A DNA stretch of 64,000 nt from an uncultured SAR86 cluster bacterium (GCA_902586925.1 CACIJE010000001.1:204104-268103); one strand, 5' to 3'. Counted from the stretch's first letter, positions 1 to 12,197 are shown. Numbers and translations: made by a program. The notes: generated from the letters alone by a model not told the origin.

Positions 1-164
1 AATATTTCTTTTAATTGTGCATTAGCCTCGTGCATATCTTTTTCACTTGCATTTCCCTCTGCATAACTTATATATGTATCAAGCATTTTTTTATTCTCTT
101 CTGTTTCGTCTAGGAAAAGGTCTTTGAGTTTTAATAAATTTTGTTTTAATTTATGTGTATTCAT
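1..164 (-). CDS. Partial hypothetical protein (5' end only)
   Basis: Only the first 54 codons of this leftward-reading gene lie in the window; the rest is off the left edge. It begins with ATG at 164 and the peptide starts MNTHKLKQNLLKLKDLF. It is rich in Lys, Glu and Leu, looks helical, and has no signal peptide or membrane segment in the visible part. I do not recognise the family. It is divergent from nth, with about 32 bp between the two start codons, so the two promoters must overlap or lie within the genes. Confidence 0.55.
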   Translation of the reverse strand, partial: MNTHKLKQNLLKLKDLFLDETEENKKMLDTYISYAEGNASEKDMHEANAQLKEI

Positions 165-196
165 AGCGTTGAAAATATTATGCTACATTTATTACT

Positions 197-850
197 ATGA
201 ATAAATCTGAAAGAGCTATTGAAATTAAAAAAATCCTGGACAAAACTTATCCAGAAATACCAGTTCCCCTAGATCATGAAGATAATTTTACATTACTTAT
301 TGCTGTTCTTTTATCAGCACAATGTACTGACGAAAGAGTGAATCAAATAACTCCAAGTCTTTTTTCAGTTGCTTCAGATCCTTTATCAATGTCAAAGATT
401 TCAGTAAATAAAATCTACAAAATTATCAAGCCTTGTGGATTAGGTCCCCAAAAGTCTAAAGCTATTTCTAAACTTTCAAAGATTTTAGTTAAAAAATTTA
501 ACTGTGAGGTTCCAAATAATTTTTCTGATCTTGAGAACTTACCAGGCGTTGGACATAAGACTGCTTCTGTTGTTATGAGTCAGGGTTTTGGAATTCCAGC
601 CTTTGCTGTAGATACTCATATTCATAGGCTTGCACAAAGATGGGGACTAACAAATGGTAAAAATGTTAAAAAAACAGAAGAAGATCTAAGAAAAATATTT
701 CCAAAAGAATCTTGGAATAAACTACATTTACAAATTATATTTTGGGGCCGACAATACTGTACGGCAAGATCATGCTATGGACTAGAATGTAAAATTTGTA
801 AAAGTTGTTATCCAAAAAGAAGAAAACCTTTTGTGCACAAAAAGCCATAG
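197..850 (+). CDS. nth: Endonuclease III (DNA glycosylase/AP lyase)
   Basis: Base-excision repair enzyme that removes oxidised pyrimidines and cleaves the abasic site. The 217 residues match the usual length (E. coli 211). The helix-hairpin-helix LPGVGHKTA lies at 115-123 with the expected catalytic lysine K121, and the catalytic aspartate is D139 in VDTHIHR. The C-terminal Fe-S region is odd: cysteines fall at 188, 193, 198, 201 and 204, whereas the family norm is C-X6-C-X2-C-X5-C. A cluster could still form from C188/C198/C201/C204, but the spacing is unusual. It stands alone, divergent from the partial gene to its left. Confidence 0.93.
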   Translation: MNKSERAIEIKKILDKTYPEIPVPLDHEDNFTLLIAVLLSAQCTDERVNQITPSLFSVASDPLSMSKISVNKIYKIIKPCGLGPQKSKAISKLSKILVKKFNCEVPNNFSDLENLPGVGHKTASVVMSQGFGIPAFAVDTHIHRLAQRWGLTNGKNVKKTEEDLRKIFPKESWNKLHLQIIFWGRQYCTARSCYGLECKICKSCYPKRRKPFVHKKP

Positions 851-895
851 ATAATATAAAATTATATCTATTATATTAATATTATTAAAAAAATT

Positions 896-2218
896 ATGAA
901 ACAATCAAGTAACTATAATATCTTTACTACAAAAATTGAAACGTCGTCAAAAAGCGATAATATTTTTGCCAATAAAGAGTCTATAAAAGATTATGACTCC
1001 GAATTATGGACATCTTTTGAATATGAAGCAGACAGACAAGAGGATCATATTGAATTAATAGCATCTGAAAATTATGCATCAAAAAGAATTCTTGAGGCAC
1101 AAGGATCTTTATTGACAAATAAATATGCTGAAGGATATCCATCAAAAAGATACTATGGTGGTTGTGAAAATGTTGATATTGCTGAAAATCTAGCTATCAA
1201 AAGAGCAAAACAACTTTATAAAGCAGATTATGCAAATGTTCAGCCCCATTCAGGCTCATCTGCAAATGCTGCAGCTTATTTGGCATTATTAGAGCCAAAT
1301 GACACTATACTTGGAATGAGTCTTGATCATGGAGGACACTTAACGCATGGTTCAAAAGTTAATTTTTCTGGTAAAAATTATAAAAGCGTTCAATATGGAC
1401 TTCATCCTGAAACACATGATATTAATTACGACCAAGTTAGAGCATTAGCAAAAGAGCATAAGCCTAAGTTAATAATTGCTGGTTTTTCTGCATTTACTGG
1501 AATAATAGACTGGAAAAAATTTCGTGAAATATCTGACGAAGTTGGTGCATATTTCCTAGTTGACATGGCTCATGTATCTGGACTTGTCGCAGCAGGTTTG
1601 TATCCATCTCCAGTTCCATATGCAGATGTTGTTACATCAACAACTCATAAAACTTTACGTGGGCCAAGATCAGGCATAATTCTTGCAAAAGCAAATGAAG
1701 AAATCGAAAAAAAACTTAATTCTGCTGTTTTTCCAGGTTCACAAGGTGGTCCTTTGATGCATGTTGTTGCAGCAAAAGCAATATGTTTTAAAGAAGCTCT
1801 TGATCCAGAGTTTAAAATTTACATACAACAAGTAATGGATAACGCAAAGACCATGGCTAAAACATTGATGTCAAACGGCATTGATATTGTAAGCAACGGA
1901 ACAGAAAATCATATCATTTTAGTTGATCTTAGATCTAAAGGCATTACTGGTAAGGATCTTGAGAGAGTGCTTGGCTCTGTAAACATTACTGTTAATAAAA
2001 ATTCTGTGCCAAATGATCCAGCATCTCCATTTGTTACATCTGGTATAAGAATTGGAACACCTGCTGCTACCACACGGGGTTTTAAAGAGAAAGAAATTAT
2101 TCAAGTAAGCAATTGGATATCAAACATTATTAATGACTTTGAGAATGAGGATTTGCAACAAAGCATTAAAGAGGAAGTGCAAAATCTGACAAGTGATTTT
2201 CCAGTATATAATGTATAA
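896..2218 (+). CDS. glyA: Serine hydroxymethyltransferase
   Basis: PLP enzyme interconverting serine and glycine with tetrahydrofolate, the main source of one-carbon units. Strong family signatures are visible: [10 protein letters not shown] at 51-60, the YYGGCE substrate loop near 86-91, and the PLP lysine K252 in the motif STTHKTLRG. At 440 residues it is about 23 longer than the E. coli enzyme because of an N-terminal Ser/Asn/Lys-rich extension before the conserved DYDSELW segment. No internal ATG sits closer to the conserved start, so I keep the first ATG. nrdR begins on the base after its stop, so the two are probably co-transcribed. Confidence 0.96.
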   Translation: MKQSSNYNIFTTKIETSSKSDNIFANKESIKDYDSELWTSFEYEADRQEDHIELIASENYASKRILEAQGSLLTNKYAEGYPSKRYYGGCENVDIAENLAIKRAKQLYKADYANVQPHSGSSANAAAYLALLEPNDTILGMSLDHGGHLTHGSKVNFSGKNYKSVQYGLHPETHDINYDQVRALAKEHKPKLIIAGFSAFTGIIDWKKFREISDEVGAYFLVDMAHVSGLVAAGLYPSPVPYADVVTSTTHKTLRGPRSGIILAKANEEIEKKLNSAVFPGSQGGPLMHVVAAKAICFKEALDPEFKIYIQQVMDNAKTMAKTLMSNGIDIVSNGTENHIILVDLRSKGITGKDLERVLGSVNITVNKNSVPNDPASPFVTSGIRIGTPAATTRGFKEKEIIQVSNWISNIINDFENEDLQQSIKEEVQNLTSDFPVYNV

Positions 2219-2698
2219 ATGTATTGTCCTTTTTGCCAAGCCGAAGATACTAAGGTAATTGATTCAAGATTAGTTGCTGACGGTTCACAAATCAGAAGAA
2301 GAAGAGAATGTGAGGTTTGTCATTCTAGATTTACAACTTTTGAAACTATAGATCTAGCTCTTCCAAGAGTTATAAAGAGCAACGGAGAGAGGCAGCCCTT
2401 TAATGGCTCTAAGTTGAAAGCAGGCATGCTAAGAGCACTAGAAAAAAGACCTTTATCTACTGAAGAGATAGATACTATATTTGGTAAAATTTTAAAAGAA
2501 ATTAGAACAAAAGGTGTTCGTGAAATCAATTCTATTGAAATTGGTAAAATTATGATGAATGCATTAAAAGAGGTTGATACTGTAGCCTATGTTCGATTTG
2601 CATCCGTTTATAGAGATTTCCAAGATATTGAAGATTTTTCTCAAGAAATTAGTTCATTAAGCAAAGAAAGGCCCTCAAAGAAAAACACTAAAAAATGA
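2219..2698 (+). CDS. nrdR: Transcriptional repressor NrdR
   Basis: Nucleotide-sensing repressor of ribonucleotide reductase genes. The N-terminal zinc ribbon has cysteines 3, 6, 31 and 34, with the DNA-contacting stretch RRRREC between the pairs. An ATP-cone domain follows from about residue 46 to 136, containing PRVIKSNGERQPF. Length (159 aa) is slightly above the usual 150 because of a Lys/Ser-rich tail. It begins directly after the glyA stop and overlaps ribD by 4 bp (ATGA), the common gammaproteobacterial glyA-nrdR-ribD order. Confidence 0.96.
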   Translation: MYCPFCQAEDTKVIDSRLVADGSQIRRRRECEVCHSRFTTFETIDLALPRVIKSNGERQPFNGSKLKAGMLRALEKRPLSTEEIDTIFGKILKEIRTKGVREINSIEIGKIMMNALKEVDTVAYVRFASVYRDFQDIEDFSQEISSLSKERPSKKNTKK

Positions 2699-3702
2699 TT
2701 TACGGGGACTTAATGCTTCGTGCAATCAAAAAAGCTGATTTATTTAAATATAGTGCCAAACCAAACCCTGTTGTAGGTGCAATAGTTTTAAAAGATAACG
2801 AAATAATCTCAGAAGGTTATCATGAAATATATGGAAAAAATCATGCTGAAATTAATGCAATTGAGGAGGCTAAAAAATATTTAGGTAAAAGGTTTGAGGA
2901 CTTTTCAGAATTAACTTTATTGTGTACATTAGAGCCATGTAGTCATGTTGGCAAGACCGGTTCTTGTGCAAATTTCATAGTTAAAACAGGTTTTAAAAAA
3001 GTTGTAATTGGAGCTGTTGATCCTAATCCATATGTTTCAGGCCGTGGTATAAAAATTTTAGAGAAAAATCAAATTCATGTTGAAGTTGGACTACATGCAG
3101 ATCTTGTAGAAAAACAAAATAAATTTTTTTTCTACAAACATAAAAAAAATAAGCCATATGTTACAGTGAAAATTGCGTCTTCACTTGATGGTAAGTCTCA
3201 TTACAAAAACAAAAAAAATTTTATTACTACTGAATCATCTCGAAAAGATGTTCAGCTAATTAGAGCAAATTATGATGCTATTTTAACTGGAGGGAATACA
3301 CTTAGAATTGATGATCCAAAAATGGACGCTCGAGTTGACTTTTTTGTTAATCAGGCTAAAAAGATTTTATTAACAAATAAGCCTTATGATAATAATTCAA
3401 TTTTTTTTAAAGATGCTTCGGTTGATGTTATTAATATCACTAATTTACAAGAAATTATTTATTCCTACAAAGATAGTGAAATATGTTCGATATTAGTTGA
3501 GGCAGGTCCAAAGCTAGTAAATGCTTTTCTTCAAGAACAAATAGTTGACGAATTAATTGTCTATACTTCAAAAGATGAACTCGGAGAAAATGCTGTAAGT
3601 TGGTTTGACGAAGATAATGCTATTGAAAATTATGGTTTTAAATTAGAATCCTCATATAAAATTGATACAGATACAAAAGAGATATTCAAAAGAGATGATT
3701 AA
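2695..3702 (+). CDS. ribD: Riboflavin biosynthesis deaminase/reductase RibD
   Basis: Bifunctional enzyme for the second and third steps of riboflavin synthesis: deamination of the pyrimidine product of GTP cyclohydrolase II, then reduction of its ribosyl side chain. The deaminase domain has the zinc ligands H50 (with E52 in HAE), C82 and C91 in PCSHVGKTGSC. The reductase domain begins near residue 150 with YVTVKIASSLDGK. At 335 aa it is shorter than E. coli RibD (367), mostly in loops. The ATGA overlap with nrdR and the 8-bp overlap with the next gene suggest translational coupling. Confidence 0.95.
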   Translation: MIYGDLMLRAIKKADLFKYSAKPNPVVGAIVLKDNEIISEGYHEIYGKNHAEINAIEEAKKYLGKRFEDFSELTLLCTLEPCSHVGKTGSCANFIVKTGFKKVVIGAVDPNPYVSGRGIKILEKNQIHVEVGLHADLVEKQNKFFFYKHKKNKPYVTVKIASSLDGKSHYKNKKNFITTESSRKDVQLIRANYDAILTGGNTLRIDDPKMDARVDFFVNQAKKILLTNKPYDNNSIFFKDASVDVINITNLQEIIYSYKDSEICSILVEAGPKLVNAFLQEQIVDELIVYTSKDELGENAVSWFDEDNAIENYGFKLESSYKIDTDTKEIFKRDD

Positions 3703-4774
3703 AAATAATATTTTAGAAATAATTCAAGACATTAAAGATGGAAAGATGGCAATTATTGTCGATGACGAATCAAGAGAAAATGAAGGTGATCTTGTCTGCG
3801 CAGCCGAATTAGTAACTCCTGAAATTGTAAATTTTATGGCTTCTAAAGGTAAAGGTTTAATTTGTCTACCAATGAGTAGTGAACTCTGCCAAAAGTATAA
3901 TCTTCAAATGATGACTAGTAATAACAGAGCAGCAAATAAGACAGCTTTTACCGTATCAATAGAAGCTGCAGAAGGAATAACTACTGGAATATCTGCTGCT
4001 GATAGATCTCATACAATAAAAACTGCAGTAAATGAGAATTCAAAACCAACAGATATTGTGCAACCAGGTCATGTCTTTCCCTTAAAAGCAATGAAAGGTG
4101 GTGTACTTAGTAGAGCCGGCCATACTGAAGCTGCATGCGATTTAGCTAAATTAGCTGGATTTCAGTCTGCTGGAGTTATATGTGAAATTATGAACGAAGA
4201 TGGAACAATGGCGCGCAGAGATGACCTGCTAAATTTTAGTCAAGAAAATGACATAAAAATTGGTACTATTGCAGATTTAATTGACTACAGACTTTCAATG
4301 GATGCAACCGTTGAGTCTGTTCTAGATAAAAATGTTGAAAATGAGTTTGGTGAATTTAAGTTAAATGTATGGAGGGATAAAATACGTGACGAGTATCATT
4401 TTTCTTTATTAAAAGGTGATCTTAAATCGGTTGAGTCTCCTCTTGTAAGAGTTCAAACTCAAAGCATTCTTCAAGATACATTGGGGATAAATGATCTTGG
4501 TAAAAATTGGTCTATTAGGGATTCATTAAAAAGAATTGCTAATGAGGGCACTGGATTATTTGTGCTTATTAACCATAAAGATGCTAAAAGTTATTGGTTA
4601 AACAAACTTGAAGAAAAGGAAATAGAGCCAAAAAGCAATAGAAGAGTTATCGGTGTTGGTTCACAAATTTTAAGAGCTTTGGATTTAAAAAAAATTACTG
4701 TTCTTGGGACACCTACTAAATATAATGCTGTTTCAGGTTTTAATATTGAAATAACAGGGTTTGAAAATGAGTAA
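3695..4774 (+). CDS. ribB: 3,4-dihydroxy-2-butanone-4-phosphate synthase with degenerate GTP-cyclohydrolase-II-like domain (RibBX type)
   Basis: The N-terminal half (about 1-200) is a full DHBP synthase: [10 protein letters not shown] at 23-32 binds the metal, ADRSHT and [11 protein letters not shown] are also present. It makes the four-carbon unit from ribulose 5-phosphate. The C-terminal half resembles GTP cyclohydrolase II but has no cysteines, so the Zn-binding triad C-X10-C-X-C and the surrounding catalytic motif are missing; it is unlikely to open GTP. This matches the RibBX form known in proteobacteria. I chose ATG 3695 (MIKNNILEI), which puts the conserved region at its normal place; an ATG at 3662 would add 11 residues and lie deep inside ribD. 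Confidence 0.92.
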   Translation: MIKNNILEIIQDIKDGKMAIIVDDESRENEGDLVCAAELVTPEIVNFMASKGKGLICLPMSSELCQKYNLQMMTSNNRAANKTAFTVSIEAAEGITTGISAADRSHTIKTAVNENSKPTDIVQPGHVFPLKAMKGGVLSRAGHTEAACDLAKLAGFQSAGVICEIMNEDGTMARRDDLLNFSQENDIKIGTIADLIDYRLSMDATVESVLDKNVENEFGEFKLNVWRDKIRDEYHFSLLKGDLKSVESPLVRVQTQSILQDTLGINDLGKNWSIRDSLKRIANEGTGLFVLINHKDAKSYWLNKLEEKEIEPKSNRRVIGVGSQILRALDLKKITVLGTPTKYNAVSGFNIEITGFENE

Positions 4775-5154
4775 AGTCTTAATAGTTCATACTGGGTGGT
4801 ATCCAGAGAGTATTGAAATAATGAATCATATTTCCATTGAAATTTTAGAAAAAAAATATAGTTTTGAAAAAGTTGCAGCACCTGGAGCAATTGAACTTGC
4901 TGCCCTAGCTAAAAGTAAAATACTAAAAAATGAATACGTAGGAATAATTTTTAATGGAATAGTGATAAGAGGTGCAACTTCGCATTATGATTTAATTTCG
5001 AACGAAGCTTTTAGGTCAATTGGCACTCTTGCTGAAAATTTTTGTGACATTGCGGTTATAAACAACGTAATTTGTGTTGAAAATAAAAATCAACTTAAAG
5101 AGAGGCTTGAGAAAAATACTAAGAATAATACTAATGCGTTAATGCTTCTCATAA

Positions 5155-5171
<17 letters not shown>
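4767..5171 (+). CDS. ribH: 6,7-dimethyl-8-ribityllumazine synthase
   Basis: Penultimate enzyme of riboflavin synthesis, condensing the ribityl pyrimidine with the four-carbon unit made by RibB. The substrate loop APGAIELA (38-45) and the IRGATSHYD motif with the catalytic-type histidine H73 are present. At 134 residues it is shorter than most family members (about 150-160), losing N-terminal residues, but the core looks intact. ATG 4767 overlaps the ribB stop by 8 bp; a TTG two codons earlier is possible. Its end overlaps nusB by 17 bp. Confidence 0.92.
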
Positions 5172-7655
<2,484 letters not shown>

Positions 7656-7663
<8 letters not shown>

Positions 7664-8702
7664 CATCATCACCTTTTTTCTTATTTTCTTCCATGATTTT
7701 ATCAAGTGGTAAATAAAGAAGGTTATTTCCTCCCTCTACATCAACCATAATTTTTGTCGAATTTGACAAGACTGACTGAAGAGCATCAAGATAAAGTCTG
7801 TCTCTTGTAACTTCTGGTGCTTTTGCATATTCTTCAAGAAGCTTGTTAAATCTGTCAACCTCACCCTCAGCTTTTGCAACTACTTCTTCTTTATATGCTT
7901 CTGCACCTCTAATTCTTGCTTGTGCTTGTCCTCTTGCCTCTGGAACAATTGTTAATGCATATCTTTCAGCCTCATTTTGTAATCTTTCTTTATCCTCTCT
8001 TGCTGCAACTACATCATCAAAAGCATTCTTGACAGCTGCTGGAGGATCTGTTTTTTCAATATTTACTTGTTGAACTAATAAACCTGTTTGATATATATCT
8101 AAGTAAGACTGAAGCCTTGCTTGAACTTCCTGTGCAATATTTTCTCTTCCAACTGTTAGTGTCTGATCTAATGTATTATCTCCAACAACATGACGTAATG
8201 CACTCTCTATTGCGTTTCTTAAGCTGCCTTCAGGATCTTTTACATTTAAAACAAAATCTTTTAAATTTGCAATTCTGTATTGAGCTGAAACTGTAACATC
8301 AACAATATTTTCATCTTTTGTTAGCATGCTATTTGTTTGCGTGTATCTTCTTGTCAAAGAGACATTTTCTATATATCTTTCATCAATTCCAGCTAATCTG
8401 AAATTCAGTCCTTCCTCTTGTTCCTCAAAGAATTTACCAAATCTTAGGATAACTGCTCTCTCAGATGCATCTAATTGATATATACACTGTGATGCATAGA
8501 TGATTGAAAACCCAAACAAGGCATATAAAAATATTCTAGAAGATGGGAATTTGAATCCACTAGAATTCCCCCCATTACCAGAACCATTACTAGAAGACTT
8601 TTTTCCTCCTAAAATAGAAGAAAACTTTTTTATCAACTCATCAAAATCTGGTGCATCATTTTTGTTGCCCCATGGATCTTTGTTTTGATTTTCCCAATTC
8701 AC
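7656..8702 (-). CDS. hflK: FtsH protease activity modulator HflK
   Basis: Partner of HflC in the inner membrane, regulating FtsH. A Gly/Asn/Ser-rich cytoplasmic N-terminus (DPWG at 9-12, typical of HflK) precedes a membrane segment at about 55-73. The SPFH domain follows (LDASERAVILRFGK), and a charged coiled-coil region extends to about 310. The 348-residue length is a little shorter than E. coli HflK (419). It heads the hflK-hflC-purA unit. In E. coli hfq and hflX would stand between miaA and this gene; here only about 60 bp of apparently non-coding DNA separates them. Confidence 0.95.
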
Positions 8703-8761
8703 TTTATGTTAACCTCAAGTTTGATACCAATATTGTAATATGTTGGGACTTATTATTACAT

Positions 8762-9694
8762 TTAAAGTGCACTTATTAATTTTTTAATACTATTATGTAG
8801 TAATTCATATTTATCAGAACTTATCTTTGTAAATTTATCCCAGCTTCTTATCCAGGTAATTTGTCTTTTTGCAATTTGCCTTGTTGCAAAAAGAGCCTTT
8901 TCATAAAAAGTTTCATAGCTATATATATTTTCTAAATAATCAAATGCCTGTCTGTAATTCACTGATTTTCTTATTGGATGATCTATGTCTATATTATATT
9001 TATTTAAAAGATTTTTGGCCTCGTTTATAAATCCACATTCAATTATTCTATCAAGTCTATTTTTAATTCTTTCATGAAGAATGTTTCTTTCATGAAAGGT
9101 ACAAAATTGAACAACATTATAATTTTCTGTTAAATTTTTTTTTGAATCATTTGAATTAATTCTACTCATTTTAAGACCAGAATTCTCATATACCTCAAGT
9201 GCTCTTACTATTCTGACTTCATCATTTTTGTTTATCTTATTTGCATAATCTGGATCTATTTTTTTTAATCTATTAAACAAAAAATATTCACCATTATTAG
9301 ACTTTAGTTTTTTTAATTGTTTCCTTAAATTTTGATCTCTGTTTGGAAGATTATGCATTCCCAAATAAAGAGATCTAAAGTACATCATTGAGCCGCCAAC
9401 AAATATCGGTATTTTGTTTTTATTATGAATATCTTGAATTATGTTTTTAGAGAATCTGCAAAAATCTCCAACTGTAAAAATTTCATTTGGACTTAAGACA
9501 TCTATAAGGTGATGAGGATACTTTTTTAGTACTTCTTTGCTTGGCTTTGCTGAACCTATGTCACATCCCTTATAAACCATTACAGAGTCTACACTAATTA
9601 ATTCAACTGGAAATTTCTCCTTTAATTCAATGGCTATATCTGTTTTTCCAGATGCCGTAGGTCCAAAAATAAAAACTATTGATTTTTTTTTAAT
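8762..9694 (-). CDS. miaA: tRNA dimethylallyltransferase MiaA, probable non-AUG start
   Basis: Adds the dimethylallyl group to A37 of tRNAs that read codons starting with U. The P-loop GPTASGKT lies near residues 11-18, followed by LISVDSVMVYKGCDIGSAKPS, the FVGGSMMYF segment and the RQITWIRSW region near the end. No ATG, GTG or TTG exists between the upstream in-frame stop and the P-loop; the first ATG (9580) falls after the P-loop and would remove the active site. The usable candidates are ATT at 9694 (product begins MKKKSIVFIF) or ATA at 9700, which overlaps the PII stop and has GAGGA about 9 bases upstream. I chose ATT because of its precedent in infC and pcnB. Confidence 0.85.
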   Translation of the reverse strand: MKKKSIVFIFGPTASGKTDIAIELKEKFPVELISVDSVMVYKGCDIGSAKPSKEVLKKYPHHLIDVLSPNEIFTVGDFCRFSKNIIQDIHNKNKIPIFVGGSMMYFRSLYLGMHNLPNRDQNLRKQLKKLKSNNGEYFLFNRLKKIDPDYANKINKNDEVRIVRALEVYENSGLKMSRINSNDSKKNLTENYNVVQFCTFHERNILHERIKNRLDRIIECGFINEAKNLLNKYNIDIDHPIRKSVNYRQAFDYLENIYSYETFYEKALFATRQIAKRQITWIRSWDKFTKISSDKYELLHNSIKKLISAL

Positions 9695-9696
9695 GT

Positions 9697-10038
9697 CTAT
9701 TTCAGAGCATCCTCATTCATTTCACCAGTTCTGATTCTTACAATTTCATCAATTTGCGATATAAAAATTTTTCCATCTCCAATTTTACCAGTTGAAGATG
9801 ATTTTATAATTGCATTTTTGACCTTATCAACCATGTCGTCATCAATGGCTATCTCAATTTTTATTTTTGGTAGAAAATCAATTGTATATTCTGCACCTCT
9901 ATATAATTCTGTATGGCCCTTTTGCCTCCCAAAACCTCTTACCTCTGTCAAAGTCATTCCAGAAATCCCAATCTTATTAAGAGATGTCCTAATTTCTTCA
10001 ACTTTAAAAGGTTTAACTATTGCTGTCACTAATTTCAT
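9697..10038 (-). CDS. glnB: Nitrogen regulatory protein PII
   Basis: Trimeric signal protein that reports nitrogen and energy status by binding 2-oxoglutarate and ATP/ADP. The uridylylation tyrosine Y51 is in RGAEYTIDFLPK on the T-loop; TGKIGDGKIF marks the nucleotide-binding B-loop, and RIRTGEMNEDAL is the usual C-terminus. GlnB and GlnK are hard to tell apart here; no amtB is adjacent. Its start lies 26 bp inside the waaA 3' end, and its stop overlaps the candidate miaA start. Confidence 0.95.
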   Translation of the reverse strand: MKLVTAIVKPFKVEEIRTSLNKIGISGMTLTEVRGFGRQKGHTELYRGAEYTIDFLPKIKIEIAIDDDMVDKVKNAIIKSSSTGKIGDGKIFISQIDEIVRIRTGEMNEDALK

Positions 10039-11278
10039 GATTAATCAAATCGCTGATACATTTATATTGTGTTTCTGAAGAGCCCCTATTTTTTTCAATA
10101 ACTTCGACTGCATTATCTATCATATTAATTCTTAATTCATTATTATTCATTAATTCTTTATATGCTTTTGATAATTCAAAGTAAGATTTTATTTGAACAC
10201 AGGCATCCGCGTCTTTAAATAAGTTTAAAACATCTTCAAAGTTCATCATAAATGGCCCAACAATAATTGCACATCTATTTTGAGCTGGCTCAATAATATT
10301 ATGGCCACCATATTTACTAAATAAACTTCCGCCAATAAAAGCCACATCAGCTAAATCATATAATGAATTTAATTTGCCTATTGAATTCAAAATGATTCCA
10401 TCAGAATTTTCAAAATCAAAATCAAGATTTGATTCAATGCTTGCTTTTATCTTTTTCTTAACAAATATATTTAATATTGAAGAGCATCTCTCAGGATGTC
10501 GTGGCACAATTATTAACTTCATACTTGGGAAGTCTTTCAACAGTTTGACATAAGACTCTATAACAATTTCATCTTCTTGCTCATGAGTACTTGTTGCAAG
10601 AAAAATTTTATTTTCGGCAAAAATATTTTGGCTGTTAATATGATTTATTGGTGAAGTATCAAATTTTACTGATCCGACTTGAATAAGCCTTTCTTTTGGA
10701 AAACCAATTTGAATAAATCTCTTAACATGGCTTTCACTTTGTGCGAGAACCAAAGAAACTTTACTAAGTATATATTTTGAGAATTTACTAAACGATAAAT
10801 ATTTTTTGAGTGACGACTCAGATAATCTTGCATTTGATAAAATTATAGGGATATTTTTCTTAGAACATAAAAAAATCATTGATGGCCATATTTCAGTTTC
10901 AAATAAAACTAAGCAAATTGGATTAAATTTTTTGATGAATAGCCACACAAATATATATAAATCCCATGGTGCATAAACTATGGTTATTTTCGAGTCATAT
11001 AATTTTTGTGCATGCCTTAAACCTGTTGGAGTAGATACTGTAAGGATTATTTCTTTCAAGCCAATGAATTTTCTTAAAATTTTTTCAGACCCAATAACCT
11101 CACCTAAGCTTACAGCATGGAACCAAATTAAATTATCTTTGCTTGAATCTTTATAAATACCAAATCTATTTATGAAATTTGAAAGATAGTCTCTATCTTT
11201 AAAGCCCTTAATCACAATTCTTGTTACCATAATGGGTAAAAAAATTAATAAAACTAAGTTATATATTAATATCATCAT
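10013..11278 (-). CDS. waaA: 3-deoxy-D-manno-octulosonic acid (Kdo) transferase
   Basis: Membrane-associated GT-B enzyme that attaches Kdo to the lipid A precursor in LPS synthesis. The N-terminus is a membrane anchor (about 1-20) followed by the donor-site HAVSLGEVIGSE with the conserved glutamate. Also seen are LFETEIWP, NARLSESS and the C-terminal sugar-nucleotide region FIGGSLFSKYGGHNIIEPA. The 421-residue length fits. It is divergent from the lipid A acyltransferase with about 46 bp between starts, and together they mark an LPS assembly locus. Confidence 0.95.
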   Translation of the reverse strand: MMILIYNLVLLIFLPIMVTRIVIKGFKDRDYLSNFINRFGIYKDSSKDNLIWFHAVSLGEVIGSEKILRKFIGLKEIILTVSTPTGLRHAQKLYDSKITIVYAPWDLYIFVWLFIKKFNPICLVLFETEIWPSMIFLCSKKNIPIILSNARLSESSLKKYLSFSKFSKYILSKVSLVLAQSESHVKRFIQIGFPKERLIQVGSVKFDTSPINHINSQNIFAENKIFLATSTHEQEDEIVIESYVKLLKDFPSMKLIIVPRHPERCSSILNIFVKKKIKASIESNLDFDFENSDGIILNSIGKLNSLYDLADVAFIGGSLFSKYGGHNIIEPAQNRCAIIVGPFMMNFEDVLNLFKDADACVQIKSYFELSKAYKELMNNNELRINMIDNAVEVIEKNRGSSETQYKCISDLINHEISDSNS

Positions 11279-11324
11279 AAAATATTTAATAATCTTATAA
11301 TGTAATGATACATCTTAATATGAA

Positions 11325-12197
11325 ATGAAAAATGCTTTATTAATATTTCTAATTTCTTTTTGGAAAATATTAGTTTTTTTCCCAATAGGATTTCAAAAAT
11401 TAATTTCAACTGCTTTAGGGTACTTAATAATTTGCTTACCACTTAAAAGAAATAGAATTAGTAGAGCAAATATCTATTTATGTTTCAAAAATTTAAATCA
11501 GCAAGATAAAGATAAAATTTATAGAAAAAATATTTTTGCATTTGCAAGAGTAATATTTTATACAGGTATTGCATGGTTTTGGTCAGATAAAAAAATAAAA
11601 AAAAATATTTGTTTTGAAATTAATGGTTTAAAAAACTTATTAATTAACCAAAGATCTGAAAATGGAACTCTTCTATTTTTTAAGCACTCCTTGCATCTTG
11701 AACTAGACGCAAGGATTTTAGCAATGCATGCAGAAATTTATGGAATTCAAAGAGAGCATAATTCCAAAATGTTTGAAAGTATTCAAAGGTCAGGCAGACT
11801 TAAGAGTATGAAAGGAATTACCGATAGGAATAATACTCTTGCTTTTATGAGATGGTTAAAACAAGGTAAAACTGTTTTATATGCTCCAGATCAAGATTAT
11901 GGTCTCAAGAAGTCTGTTGAGGTAAATTTTTTTGGAATACCTGCAGCAACAATTTCAGCACCTTTGAAAATTATTGAAAAAACAGGATGCAAAACTTATT
12001 TTATTAATTCTTATTTCAATAAAGATAGACTCATATTAGATATTAAAGAAATAAATATTGATCAATCATCTGTAGAAAAATTTTCTGAAAATTTAAACTT
12101 AATTATTGAAAATAAAATAAAACTTCATCCACATGAATATCTTTGGCAACATAGAAGATTTAAATCAACACTTGGTAAGACAAAACTCTATAAATGA
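11325..12197 (+). CDS. Lipid A biosynthesis acyltransferase (LpxL/LpxM family)
   Basis: Late acyltransferase that adds a secondary fatty acid to Kdo-lipid A at the inner membrane. The HX4E catalytic motif is H121/E126 in HSLHLELDAR, followed by RSGRLKSMKGITDR and the YAPDQDYG motif, all typical of LpxL. One N-terminal membrane segment is visible. At 290 aa it is slightly shorter than E. coli LpxL (306). I cannot tell LpxL from LpxM. It overlaps the next gene by 4 bp (ATGA). Confidence 0.92.
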   Translation: MKNALLIFLISFWKILVFFPIGFQKLISTALGYLIICLPLKRNRISRANIYLCFKNLNQQDKDKIYRKNIFAFARVIFYTGIAWFWSDKKIKKNICFEINGLKNLLINQRSENGTLLFFKHSLHLELDARILAMHAEIYGIQREHNSKMFESIQRSGRLKSMKGITDRNNTLAFMRWLKQGKTVLYAPDQDYGLKKSVEVNFFGIPAATISAPLKIIEKTGCKTYFINSYFNKDRLILDIKEINIDQSSVEKFSENLNLIIENKIKLHPHEYLWQHRRFKSTLGKTKLYK

